Below, piece after piece: positions 43,771 to 51,392 of a DNA stretch of 64,000 nucleotides (its first letter is position 1; every line of letters starts with the position of its first letter). The translations under genes were made by a program, and so were the position numbers. The notes beneath the pieces are model-generated. The model saw only the letters and a list, made by a program, of their open reading frames with translations, was not told the DNA's origin and did no database searches. The DNA comes from Rikenellaceae bacterium (GTDB lineage: Bacteria > Bacteroidota > Bacteroidia > Bacteroidales > Rikenellaceae), in the NCBI GenBank assembly GCA_015059925.1, contig SUZL01000001.1, positions 248,001 through 312,000 on the forward strand, written 5' to 3'.

Positions 43771-43802
43771 GAGAGATTGGATGTATCCAATCTCTTTTTT
43801 TG
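43771..43802 (+). terminator. Terminator after tRNA-Val copy 1
   Basis: GAGAGATTGGA / TCCAATCTCT stem with T7; a second copy of the same hairpin is at 44000-44030. Confidence 0.9.
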
Positions 43803-43841
43803 TTGTATGTGGTTTGAAAACAAGTTTTCACCACCTACAAC
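43802..43841. repeat. 40-bp near-perfect palindrome
   Basis: GTTGTATGTGG / CCACCTACAAC arms around an inner TGAAAAC / GTTTTCA stem. The left arm recurs truncated at 44031-44042. It forms a strong hairpin beside the terminator. Confidence 0.85.
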
Positions 43842-43967
43842 AAAAAAAACAGCTCGCTTCGCAGCTATCTCGCTTTACCCTATGGTAATTGGCGGAGTTA
43901 GAGTCAGGGGCGGTTGCGGGAATAAAATTATATTTATTTTCAATGGTATTCCCGCTTCGGCTGCGCC

Positions 43968-44046
43968 GGTCGAATCCGTCAACTCCCACTTACTTAAGCG
44001 AGAGATTGGATGTATCCAATCTCTTTTTTTGTTGTATGTGGTTTTG
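43968..44046 (+). repeat. tRNA-Val 3'-end relic plus duplicated terminator
   Basis: GGTCGAATCCGTCAACTCCC reproduces the T-arm and acceptor end of tRNA-Val (one T missing), followed by the same hairpin and GTTGTATGTGG as after tRNA-Val copy 1 (43743-43816). There is no 5' half, so it is not a functional tRNA. Just upstream, GCGGGAATA (43916-43924) and TATTCCCGC (43947-43955) form an inverted repeat. Confidence 0.85.
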
Positions 44047-44134
44047 TCCTTTGCGCGTGATGGTTTGTACGGCTCGCGGAAGCGCGACGGAAAGGCATTT
44101 AGCCGAGCAGACTTTAGTCTGCGCAGTAGCCAAT
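44046..44134. repeat. 89-bp direct repeat, copy 1
   Basis: Begins GTCCTTTGCGCGTG and ends GCAGACTTTAGTCTGC-n-GTAGCCAAT; a ~88% identical copy lies at 44440-44529, on the other side of tRNA-Val copy 2. Contains the hairpin GCAGACTTTAGTCTGC. Confidence 0.85.
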
Positions 44135-44202
44135 TCACAACAAAAAAGTAACGCACCAAAAGAGAAAAAGATTGCGTGGCAAACGTAAAATTGGGTGAAA
44201 AA

Positions 44203-44233
44203 TTTGTTTATTCCGATTTTTACGCTACCTTTG
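44203..44233 (+). promoter_or_regulatory. Promoter of tRNA-Val copy 2
   Basis: TTTG (44203-44206), 19 bases, TACCTTTG (44226-44233), followed by TGCACTCGC as also seen upstream of tRNA-Asn. Confidence 0.8.
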
Positions 44234-44252
44234 CACTCGCAATTACGACAGA

Positions 44253-44327
44253 GGGAGTTTAGCTCAGCTGGTTCAGAGCATCTGCCTTACAAGCAGAGGG
44301 TCGGCGGTTCGAATCCGTCAACTCCCA
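44253..44327 (+). tRNA. tRNA-Val (UAC), copy 2
   Basis: Identical in sequence to copy 1, with its own promoter and its own terminator hairpin AGATGTTGA / TCAACATCT (44346-44367). Confidence 0.95.
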
Positions 44328-44439
44328 CAAACCAAACGAGCAAAAAGATGTTGATTTCTCAACATCTTTTTTTGTTTTATATAACATAGCGAAACTTGTT
44401 TGGATGTTGCAATATAAAACAAAAAAATGACGAGTCATC

Positions 44440-44529
44440 GTCTTTTGCGCGTGCTGGTTTGTATGGCCCCGCGGGAGCGCAACGGAAAGGCGTTAAGCGG
44501 AGCAGACTTTAGTCTGCGCAGTAGCCAAT
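44440..44529. repeat. 90-bp direct repeat, copy 2
   Basis: Counterpart of 44046-44134 with one indel and about nine or ten substitutions. Confidence 0.85.
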
Positions 44530-44540
44530 CCGTCAAAAAT

Positions 44541-44574
44541 AAAAGGAAAGCAGTCTAAAGACTACTTTCCTTTT
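44541..44574 (-). terminator. Terminator of the glycosyltransferase gene
   Basis: AAAAGGAAAG-n-AGTC / GACT-n-CTTTCCTTTT, directly at the stop codon of the gene ending at 44573. Confidence 0.8.
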
Positions 44575-45697
44575 ATAATGTCATCCGATATACCTCCAAC
44601 AACTTATCACACATCCTCTCCCACGAGAAACGTTTGCGTTCCTCGGCGAAGTTTGCCCTGAAGATAGAAAGCCTATCGCCCTCATAAATCGTGCGCAAAG
44701 CACGCTCAATATCCGCTGCCGTAGGCTCGCAGACCAAGCCCACACGCCCGTCGGGGACAATCTCGGGAAGGCCGCCAACGCGCGTTACAATCATCGGCAA
44801 AGAGAAATTATAGGCAATCTGCGTAACGCCGCTCTGCGTGGCTGTGCGGTAAGGCAAGACAAGACAATCCGCCGCCGAGAAGTAATATCGCACATCCTCG
44901 TCGGGAATAAAACGGTCGTGCAGCACTACCCTATCGCGCAGTCCCAGACGGTCGATCAGCTCGATATATTTCTCGTGCGAGGCGTAAAACTCGCCTGCAA
45001 CGAGCAATTTTCTCCCAGCGGGCATCCAGCGGGCCCACGCCTCAAGAAGCAGATCCAAGCCCTTATAATCGCGGATAAGGCCGAAGAAAAGCATATATTT
45101 TTCGTTGGGATCGAGGCCAATCTTCTCGCACGCCGCCACACGCTCGACCGCCTTGCCGAAATTCTCGAACATCGGATGGGGCGAAAAAATGGCGGGCGCC
45201 TGAGTGTAGGCCTTCAGCTCGCCGTGCACCTGCTCCGACATATAGACAAAGCCATCGACCGCCGCGAGGTAATAGCTGTTGAATGGGCGGTCAATAATGT
45301 GGTGTTCGTGCGGCTCGACATTATCGATCTGGCAGATGAACTTCGTTCGTCCGTTCTGTCGCGCGATGCGCGCCACTGTGCCGAAGCAGGGAGCCATAAA
45401 GGGTGTCCAATACTTCATCAGCACAATATCGGGACACTCGCGCTTTAGACGCCGCCCGAGACGTATCCAATTGATCGGATTGACGGTACTCATCACGCGT
45501 TCGATATTGAGATCCTCGGGCGGCGGAGTATCGACAAACTGCGTCTTGCCCGGGAAGAGCAACTCGGGATACTGCACCGTGAAGGTATAGATGCGCACCT
45601 CGTGACCACGACGCTGATATTCGCGCGCCATAGTCTGCATTATAGAGGCCAATCCGCCTCGATAGGGGTGAGCCGGTCCGAGGAGTACGATCTTCAT
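44573..45697 (-). CDS. GT4-family glycosyltransferase
   Basis: A 374-residue GT-B enzyme: N-terminal LLGPAHPYRGGLASIMQ (~4-20) with the donor-side glycine loop, a central LFFGLIRDYKGLDLLLEAW (~203-221), and the C-terminal FSLPMIVTRVGGLPEIVPDGRVGLV (~302-326) with the EX7E-type Glu. The acceptor is unknown; GT4 enzymes build capsule, LPS or glycoprotein glycans with NDP-sugars. It starts directly after the mltG stop, an unusual pairing that may simply be cell-envelope co-expression. Confidence 0.88.
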   Translation of the reverse strand: MKIVLLGPAHPYRGGLASIMQTMAREYQRRGHEVRIYTFTVQYPELLFPGKTQFVDTPPPEDLNIERVMSTVNPINWIRLGRRLKRECPDIVLMKYWTPFMAPCFGTVARIARQNGRTKFICQIDNVEPHEHHIIDRPFNSYYLAAVDGFVYMSEQVHGELKAYTQAPAIFSPHPMFENFGKAVERVAACEKIGLDPNEKYMLFFGLIRDYKGLDLLLEAWARWMPAGRKLLVAGEFYASHEKYIELIDRLGLRDRVVLHDRFIPDEDVRYYFSAADCLVLPYRTATQSGVTQIAYNFSLPMIVTRVGGLPEIVPDGRVGLVCEPTAADIERALRTIYEGDRLSIFRANFAEERKRFSWERMCDKLLEVYRMTL

Positions 45698-46714
45698 CTA
45701 TTTCTTGATATTACGCTTATTCAACTCGGCCTGATAGGCTCGCGCATTGCGCAGATGTTCCGAGTAGGTCTTGGCGAAGTTGTGGTAGCCATCGAACGTA
45801 GGACGGGCACAGAAGAACAGATAGTCGTGCTTCTCGAAGTTCAGCACGGCATCGATAGCCTCAACGCTCGGCATACATATCGGCGAGGGCGGCAGGCCTC
45901 GGTTAAGGTATGTATTGTAGGGCGAGGGGGTCTTCAGGTGGCGATTCAGGATTCGGCGCAGACCGAAGTCCTGCATTGCATATTTAATCGTAGGATCGGC
46001 CTGAAGGGGCATACCCGTACGCAGGCGGTTCATATATACTCCTGCCACGCGGGGCATCTCATCGACTTTGCGCGTCTCCTCATAGACGATCGAGGCGAGC
46101 GTTGCCACCTCGACACGATCCAAGCCCGAGCGCTCGCGCTTTTTGTCGCGGTCGCCCTCCCAGAAACGCTTATACTCGCGGTACATACGATCGACAAACT
46201 CGCGGGGCTTTACAGTCCAATAGAACTCGTAGGTATTGGGCAGGAAGATCGAGAACATCGTCAGCGGCGAGTCGAATCCCAGCTCCTTGGCCAACGCCTC
46301 GTCGGTAAAGACCTCGACCAACTCCACCGAATCGGCCTCGAGCTGCGGCGCAAGCTTGCCTGCGAGTTGCGCGGGGATCTTCACGTTGTTCATCGTAACA
46401 TTGACGGGGGTTTGAAGACCCAACTTGAGCATACGCACCACCTCGATGACGTTCATTCCATCCTTGACAACATAGTGGCCCACCTTGTACGACTCCTCGA
46501 GGCCCAATCGCTCGGCATAGAGATCGAAGGCCAAGTGGTGCTTGAGCGAGGGCTTGAGTGAATCCATCAGCTGTTCGTACGATGTGTCGCGCCCTACGAA
46601 TAACTCGCGCTCGGCCACCACGGCGTTGCCCTTAAACGAGATTACGCCCCACACAGCCACCGCTGCGCCCAGCACAATGCCCACTACAAATGTCCATATC
46701 AGAATCTTTTTCAT
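45698..46714 (-). CDS. mltG: Endolytic murein transglycosylase MltG (YceG)
   Basis: A 338-residue inner-membrane protein: TM helix ~5-28, then a LysM-like region (YVVKDGMNVIEVVRML) and the YceG catalytic domain with ATLASIVYEETR (~210-221; catalytic Glu), GVYMNRLRTGMPLQADPTIKYA (~230) and SPYNTYLNRGLPPSPICMPS (~265). MltG cuts nascent glycan strands and sets their length. Promoter at 46736-46766. Confidence 0.95.
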   Translation of the reverse strand: MKKILIWTFVVGIVLGAAVAVWGVISFKGNAVVAERELFVGRDTSYEQLMDSLKPSLKHHLAFDLYAERLGLEESYKVGHYVVKDGMNVIEVVRMLKLGLQTPVNVTMNNVKIPAQLAGKLAPQLEADSVELVEVFTDEALAKELGFDSPLTMFSIFLPNTYEFYWTVKPREFVDRMYREYKRFWEGDRDKKRERSGLDRVEVATLASIVYEETRKVDEMPRVAGVYMNRLRTGMPLQADPTIKYAMQDFGLRRILNRHLKTPSPYNTYLNRGLPPSPICMPSVEAIDAVLNFEKHDYLFFCARPTFDGYHNFAKTYSEHLRNARAYQAELNKRNIKK

Positions 46715-46735
46715 CGTTGCAAAGTTTATTTTTTA

Positions 46736-46766
46736 CAAATATACGATTTACGCGCCAAACTGCAAA
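46736..46766 (-). promoter_or_regulatory. Promoter of mltG
   Basis: Minus strand TTTG (46766-46763), 19 bases, TATATTTG (46743-46736), 21 bases before the start codon. An extra TTTG lies 12 bases before the -7 box. Confidence 0.85.
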
Positions 46767-46797
46767 ATGAAAAAAATCTCTTTTTTCGGTGCGACTT

Positions 46798-46828
46798 TTT
46801 GTTAGTTATTAAAAAATTTCTACCTTTG
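46798..46828 (+). promoter_or_regulatory. Promoter of the SRP RNA gene
   Basis: TTTG (46798-46801), 19 bases, TACCTTTG (46821-46828); start of transcription expected about 46834. Confidence 0.85.
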
Positions 46829-46833
46829 TGCCC

Positions 46834-46936
46834 GGGTAAGTCTTATACGACCAGCTCCTACAGAATCCCCCAGGTGTGGAAGCAAGCAAGGGTATGTGGT
46901 TGTAGCGGTGCGATATGAGTAGCTTACCCTTTTTTT
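46834..46936 (+). ncRNA. ffs: Signal recognition particle RNA (4.5S, small bacterial type)
   Basis: Ends pair as GGGTAAG (46834-46840) / CTTACCC (46923-46929), followed by T7. The apical domain-IV core is CCCAGGTGTGGAAGCAAGCAAGGG around 46869-46892, containing the symmetric-loop A/G words and GGAAG-type tetraloop of SRP RNA that bind Ffh. About 100 bases, standard for small SRP RNAs. It stands alone under a strong promoter between mltG and the cold-shock gene. Confidence 0.9.
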
Positions 46937-47033
46937 GTAGCCAAGTGCGATCTTCAAAATTCTAAATAACTACCGTTCCGATAATTAAATCTGCATTTTA
47001 ACGGCGGGAAGTTGTAAAAAATATGCCGCTGAG

Positions 47034-47064
47034 TTTGCAATATCAATAATTATATGTATCTTTG
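47034..47064 (+). promoter_or_regulatory. Promoter of the cold-shock gene
   Basis: TTTG (47034-47037), 19 bases, TATCTTTG (47057-47064); leader about 30 bases. Confidence 0.85.
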
Positions 47065-47101
47065 GATGGGAAGTTATTTACAATCTTAAAAGTGTACTAC
47101 T

Positions 47102-47305
47102 ATGATTGGCAAAGTTAAGTGGTTCGACAGCAAGAAGGGCTACGGCTTTATTCTGCAACAGGATGGCAGCGAGATTTTCGTTCACTATACGGGAATCGTG
47201 GCCGAGGGGTTCAAGGCTCTGACCGAGGGTCAGAATGTCGAGTATGAGATAGGTGGTAGCGACAAGGGCCAGCAGGCAATAGGCGTTACGGTGATTAAGA
47301 AATAG
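47102..47305 (+). CDS. Cold-shock-domain protein (CspA-like)
   Basis: A 67-residue single OB-fold RNA chaperone: [15 protein letters not shown] carries RNP1 (KGYGFI), and [10 protein letters not shown] is RNP2 (with Tyr in place of the usual Phe/His-Phe). Such proteins melt mRNA secondary structure in cold shock and growth. Single gene with its own promoter and terminator. Confidence 0.95.
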   Translation: MIGKVKWFDSKKGYGFILQQDGSEIFVHYTGIVAEGFKALTEGQNVEYEIGGSDKGQQAIGVTVIKK

Positions 47306-47327
47306 AAGTCTAACGATTTAATAGGAA

Positions 47328-47350
47328 AGGGTGTCTTGTGAGGACACCCT
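47328..47350 (+). terminator. Terminator of the cold-shock gene
   Basis: AGGGTGTC / GACACCCT stem then ATTTTGTTTT. The stretch 47352-47436 beyond it is AT-rich with imperfect ATTTTGAATT repeats and no gene. Confidence 0.8.
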
Positions 47351-47436
47351 ATTTTGTTTTGGAATAATAGAAATCATTCCCGTGCGTCAGCCTCATTTTG
47401 AATTTTGAATTCTAAATTTTGAATTTATCAAAAGAG

Positions 47437-47455
47437 CCTTGTTATACAATTCCTC
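47437..47455 (+). repeat. Recurrent 3'-end motif, copy 3 (inverted)
   Basis: CCTTGTTATACAATTCC is the reverse complement orientation of the motif at 10373, directly beside the stop of the SDR gene. Its GCCTTGTT flank matches the right arm of the palindromic element at 26305-26318. Confidence 0.7.
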
Positions 47456-48264
47456 TATTTCTGGAATTTCATTGTAAAACCACGCAACCATCGCATCACA
47501 GGCCCTGCGACAAGCTGACAGAGCGGAATAAAGAGAATAAACCACCAATCAGGCACGCGGCACCTACGACCTCGAAACATCGCCTTTAGGCCTCGACGGG
47601 CACAACTCTCGGGCGTCATCAGGATTCCTGTTCTTACACCAAAACGCTGCAAATCGTGCGAAAGACCATACAGATCAGTAGCAATTCCCGCAGGGCAGAT
47701 GGCCGTAACGGTAACGCCCCGATCCTTCACCTCCTTCGAGAAGGCAACCGAAAAACTCTTCAGATAGGCCTTGCTTGCGCTATAAATCGCAAGGCCGGGA
47801 TATGGCATCCAGATAGAATACGACGACATATTGAGGATGCGGCCTCCCCCACGCTCGATCATATCGGCGGCGTAGAGTCGGCAGTTGAGTGTAGAGGTTA
47901 TATCGTGCAGATAGATTATTCGCTGCACACGTTCGATGGGTGTACGCAACAGATCACAGAAAGAGAAGATCCCCGCATTGTTAATCAGCACATCGACCTT
48001 GATCGACTCACCCTCGGTCCACGCGAAGAGCTCCTCGGCGGCTGTCGGGGTGGCCAAATCCTTCACGAGCGTGCGCACCCAAACCGCAGGGTTCGCCTGC
48101 TGCACCTGCGCGGCGGCCGCTAATAACTCCTCCTCGCCCGAGGCTACCATCAACACGTTGTAACCCAGCGCGGCAAGCTGCTGCGCATAGCAACGGCCAA
48201 TGCCCTTCGAGGCACCCGTAACGAGTGCCGTGCGTGATCCCGCTGTAACCTCTCCGAGACGCAT
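47455..48264 (-). CDS. Short-chain dehydrogenase, candidate hydroxysteroid dehydrogenase
   Basis: A 269-residue SDR starting at ATG 48264, which overlaps the stop of the upstream gene (TAATG). Motifs: TGASKGIGRCYAQQLA (~14-29), NNAG (~93), a catalytic Ser in MSSYS (~145) and YSASKAYLKSF (~158-168) with Tyr and Lys. The C-terminus ends in a hydrophobic WWFILFIPLCQLVAGP segment as in membrane-associated 17-beta-HSD12-like enzymes. Alone, the substrate could not be named, but it follows OYE and 5-alpha-reductase-family genes, matching the 5AR/5BR/3-beta-HSDH set described for isoallo-lithocholic acid formation in gut Bacteroidales. Confidence 0.85.
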   Translation of the reverse strand: MRLGEVTAGSRTALVTGASKGIGRCYAQQLAALGYNVLMVASGEEELLAAAAQVQQANPAVWVRTLVKDLATPTAAEELFAWTEGESIKVDVLINNAGIFSFCDLLRTPIERVQRIIYLHDITSTLNCRLYAADMIERGGGRILNMSSYSIWMPYPGLAIYSASKAYLKSFSVAFSKEVKDRGVTVTAICPAGIATDLYGLSHDLQRFGVRTGILMTPESCARRGLKAMFRGRRCRVPDWWFILFIPLCQLVAGPVMRWLRGFTMKFQK

Positions 48265-49493
48265 TACAAGCCCAACTCTTTGCGAACAACCTTTGGCAGA
48301 TTGTCGCAGTGATGACAACACTTCATATCGACCGAGTACATTCGTGCGATGCAGTAATCCTTATGGTCGCAACCCGAACGGGTCGTAATATCGCCAGCCT
48401 TCATCTTATTGACAAAGGCAGGATCGTTGATCAGCGCGCGCGCTATCTGCACCATCTCGAAGCCCTCGTCAAGCACACGCTCCACGCCCTCGCGCGAAAC
48501 CAAACCGCCGACATAGACCAGCGGGCCCTTGAGCGCGGCGCGGAACTTTCGGGCATTCTCCAAGAAGAAGCACTCCTCGAAGTCGTACTGCTTGATCATC
48601 CACTGACCGAACAACGACACAACAATCTTCTGCAGCCACTCGTTCCAGCCCATATAGTAACCCATCGTCTTGGTGGGGATTCGGCCACGCATAACGGCCA
48701 TCGGGGCACGCGACACGAAGCCCGACGAGAGGACAATGCCGTGAACGCCAAAGCGTTCGATCTGCTTGGCAATCTCGATCGACTCGGGAATCTGGATACC
48801 GCCCTTGAAGCCATCCTCCATATTGTGCTTAACCAGAACGGCCATATTAAACCTTGCCGCCTGCTCCATAACCCGCTCCAGACACATATTCATAAAGCGC
48901 ATACGATTCTCTAGCGAGCCGCCAAACTCGTCGCGGCGACGGTTGGTCCAAGGCGAGAGGAACTGCGAGATAAGGTAGCCGTGACCGGCGTGCACCTCGA
49001 CGCTATCGAAGCCCGCCTCGTGAGCTGTCTTTACGGCACGACCGAAATCCTTGGCCATCGTCTCTATCTCGCGCGCCTTCAGGCGGCGATGGAACGTCGG
49101 CGAGTAGAGATTAAATCCGTTCGAGGCCGAGACGGGGAAGCACCCAGCCGTTGACCAATGTGTCATATTTCCGCAATGGCCAATCTGAATACCTACGGCC
49201 GCACCCTCCTTATGCACCGCGTCGGTTATATCGCGCAACTGCGGCACAATCTCGTCGCGCAACCAAAGTTGCGAGTTGAACGAGATGCCACTGCGATTAA
49301 CCGAGGCATAGGCCAGAGTGGTCATTCCCACACCACCGCGAGCAACGCTGACGTGGTAGTTCTTCAGCGCCTCGGTAGGGCCAAAATCCCGACCCATAGA
49401 CTCGAACGCCGCCGAGCGAATCGTACGGTTACGAAGCTCGATGGGGCCCAACTTATAGGGGGTAAAGAGTATTGAATCTTTTGTATCTTTCAT
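48264..49493 (-). CDS. Old Yellow Enzyme-family NADH:flavin oxidoreductase, candidate ketosteroid 5-beta-reductase
   Basis: A 409-residue protein comprising an OYE TIM barrel: LGPIELRNRTIRSAAFESMG (~15-34), VGIQIGHCGNMTHWSTAG (~99; FMN/active-site loop), GFDSVEVHAGHGYLISQFLSPWTNRRRDEFGG (~169-200) and a GG-V-R phosphate loop (YVGGLVSREGVE ~322). It has a Cys-rich tail (SGCDHKDYC...CCHHC, ~380-400) but lacks the C-terminal FAD/NADPH domain of BaiCD, so it must use a separate or direct electron donor. OYE enzymes reduce activated C=C bonds such as a delta4-3-ketone. Adjacent to a 5-alpha-reductase gene (14 bases). Confidence 0.87.
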   Translation of the reverse strand: MKDTKDSILFTPYKLGPIELRNRTIRSAAFESMGRDFGPTEALKNYHVSVARGGVGMTTLAYASVNRSGISFNSQLWLRDEIVPQLRDITDAVHKEGAAVGIQIGHCGNMTHWSTAGCFPVSASNGFNLYSPTFHRRLKAREIETMAKDFGRAVKTAHEAGFDSVEVHAGHGYLISQFLSPWTNRRRDEFGGSLENRMRFMNMCLERVMEQAARFNMAVLVKHNMEDGFKGGIQIPESIEIAKQIERFGVHGIVLSSGFVSRAPMAVMRGRIPTKTMGYYMGWNEWLQKIVVSLFGQWMIKQYDFEECFFLENARKFRAALKGPLVYVGGLVSREGVERVLDEGFEMVQIARALINDPAFVNKMKAGDITTRSGCDHKDYCIARMYSVDMKCCHHCDNLPKVVRKELGL

Positions 49494-49507
49494 CTTGAGT
49501 GCTTTTT

Positions 49508-50278
49508 CTAATATATAAAAGGTATGATACGCTTACGCTTAAGAGCGGTGAACTCCTCGCCGAACTCCTTTTCGTAGCGCTTATACAGCGAAGCCGAGCG
49601 GGGAGCGAGATTGGCGAATGTCCACAACACAAACACCACACCTGCCCACGACCACGAAGCGATGGCAAAGCCCGTCCACTCAACCAGTTCGCCGAAGTAG
49701 TTGGCCGACGAGACGTAGCGGAACATACCGCCGCGAGGGATATAGTGGCGCGTATCACCCTCCTTGCGCAGGTGGCGGATGATGTAATCGGCCTGCCAAT
49801 TGATGAACATTCCTGCAAAGAAGATCACGATGCCGATGTAGATAAATGGTTTTGAGAACCAGTCGGCATAGTAATCCGCTGGCGCGAGGTAGAATATCCA
49901 ACCGCCCTGCATCAAAGCATTAAGCGTATTAAAGACAAAGCCCATAGCCACGATTCCGAGCGGCATCTTCGACTTGCCACGCATCAGCAGCGGGAAGATG
50001 AACGAGCGCTGGAAATAGTGCAGTTGAAACAGCGCGAAGAGCACCAACGGCACCACATCCCACTGCCTTTCCGACATCGCCCACAGCACGCACATCGCCA
50101 CGAACACGGGCGACTCCATCACGATCCATCCCACCTTATTCGGAACGGGAGGGCCGTAGCGGCGATCGAACAGATAGCCATAGCCCGCCTCGAAGAATTG
50201 CAACGCCACGAAGACGAACAAGGCCACGATGGCCATAACCCACAGGAATGTGTTGTATGTTGCGAGCAGACTCTCCAT
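49508..50278 (-). CDS. Steroid 5-alpha-reductase family (DUF1295) membrane protein
   Basis: A 256-residue protein with about seven helices and the SRD5A C-terminal signature: HLRKEGDTRHYIPRGGMFRYVSSANYFGELVEWTGFAIAS (~165-204) then SLYKRYEKEFG near the end. SRD5A proteins reduce the delta4 double bond of 3-oxo-delta4 steroids with NADPH in the membrane; bacterial relatives act on bile-acid 3-oxo-delta4 intermediates. It is first in a three-gene minus-strand run with OYE and SDR genes, after a separate promoter region (TAACTTTG at 50310-50317). Confidence 0.85.
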   Translation of the reverse strand: MESLLATYNTFLWVMAIVALFVFVALQFFEAGYGYLFDRRYGPPVPNKVGWIVMESPVFVAMCVLWAMSERQWDVVPLVLFALFQLHYFQRSFIFPLLMRGKSKMPLGIVAMGFVFNTLNALMQGGWIFYLAPADYYADWFSKPFIYIGIVIFFAGMFINWQADYIIRHLRKEGDTRHYIPRGGMFRYVSSANYFGELVEWTGFAIASWSWAGVVFVLWTFANLAPRSASLYKRYEKEFGEEFTALKRKRIIPFIY

Positions 50279-50398
50279 AAACGTACAAAAAGTATCAACG
50301 AATGCAAAGTTACGAAATTTTGCCTACAATCGTTCGGCTGTCGCCCATTTTTTACCTTTTGCGTTAGAGATAGTGGTCAAATAGAACATAAAAAAAGA

Positions 50399-50428
50399 GG
50401 TTGCCCAAACTTATTCGTTTGGACAACC
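50399..50428 (-). terminator. Terminator downstream of the lipoprotein isomerase
   Basis: GGTTGCCCAAAC / GTTTGGACAACC near-perfect stem with T7 on the minus strand. Confidence 0.85.
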
Positions 50429-50443
50429 CCAATACTTCTTTTT

Positions 50444-50460
50444 GAAGTTGTATAACAGAA
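50444..50460 (-). repeat. Recurrent 3'-end motif, copy 4
   Basis: GAAGTTGTATAACAGAA, abutting the stop codon of the gene ending at 50461 and ahead of its terminator hairpin. Confidence 0.7.
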
Positions 50461-51321
50461 TTACTTCACGAAGCTAGCATTCTGCAGATAAGCAGCACTC
50501 TTAGCTACACCCTCCCACATCGTTGCGATGCGAGCTGCGGGATCCTCATCCTTAGGACCGCGGGGCATCTCCTGCTCAACTACGAAATCGCTGTAACCGT
50601 TAGCATAGAACTGGTTGAAGATAGCCTCGAAATCGATCTTGCCGCTCTCGCCGATTACCAAATCGTCCTTGATGTGGAGCATCTTGATACGCTCGGGATA
50701 CTTCTTCAGGTAAGCAACGGGATCCTTACCACCCTGAGTGGTCCAATATACATCCATCTGGAAGAATACTGACTCGGGATCGGTGTTCTCGATCATATAC
50801 TCCCACTTAACCTGACCATCAACAACCTCATACTCAAATGAGTGGTTGTGGTAACCGAGCTTCAGACCATACTCCTTAGCCAGCGCACCAACCTTATTGA
50901 AATAGTCGCAAACAGCCTTCAAATCCTCGATAGTCTCGCCGAGCTTGAAGCTGGGGATAACGCAATACTTTGCACCCATCACGTTCAGGCCCTTGAATAC
51001 CTCACGCCACTGATTCATAACCTCAGCCTCATTCTCGGGATCCATAGCGATTGAGTGGTGAGTAGAAACAATCTTCAGACCGTGCTTGTCACACAAAGCC
51101 TTGAACTCTGCTGCGGGCAGACCGAAGCACTCGGGGCTACGCAGAGTCTCAACTACGTTGTAACCAGCAGCAGCAACCTTTGCCAGCGATGCATCAACAT
51201 CCTTCATATCGCGGTTAACAGAGTAGAGCTGCAAACCAATCTGCTTGGGTGCGGGGGTGCAACCCGTTGCCATTGAAAGCGCTGCCAAAGCAACAACTAC
51301 GAAAGAAAAAATCTTCTTCAT
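50461..51321 (-). CDS. Sugar-phosphate isomerase/epimerase-like lipoprotein
   Basis: A 286-residue protein from ATG 51321 (an in-frame start two codons upstream is possible). Lipoprotein signal MKKIFSFVVVALAALSMATGC, then a xylose-isomerase-like TIM barrel: GLQLYSVNRDMKDVDASLAKV (~30), GYHNHSFEYE (~158), FFQMDVYWTTQGG (~185) and HIKDD (~215), carrying the His/Asp/Glu metal ligands. Exported members of this family are common in Bacteroidetes and may act on cell-surface or periplasmic sugars or inositols; substrate unknown. 71 bases behind the flavodiiron gene, so possibly its operon mate. Confidence 0.85.
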   Translation of the reverse strand: MKKIFSFVVVALAALSMATGCTPAPKQIGLQLYSVNRDMKDVDASLAKVAAAGYNVVETLRSPECFGLPAAEFKALCDKHGLKIVSTHHSIAMDPENEAEVMNQWREVFKGLNVMGAKYCVIPSFKLGETIEDLKAVCDYFNKVGALAKEYGLKLGYHNHSFEYEVVDGQVKWEYMIENTDPESVFFQMDVYWTTQGGKDPVAYLKKYPERIKMLHIKDDLVIGESGKIDFEAIFNQFYANGYSDFVVEQEMPRGPKDEDPAARIATMWEGVAKSAAYLQNASFVK

Positions 51322-51392
51322 AAGCATTTAATTTTGGAGTTAATATTAAATAGGGTTTTCAAGTTCTATATTTAACGGGCCCATCCCGCGGC

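Noticed and set aside
47380..47436. ATTTTGAATT short repeats as a possible regulatory array
   Set aside because: Imperfect, AT-rich and short; likely simple sequence beyond the cold-shock terminator.
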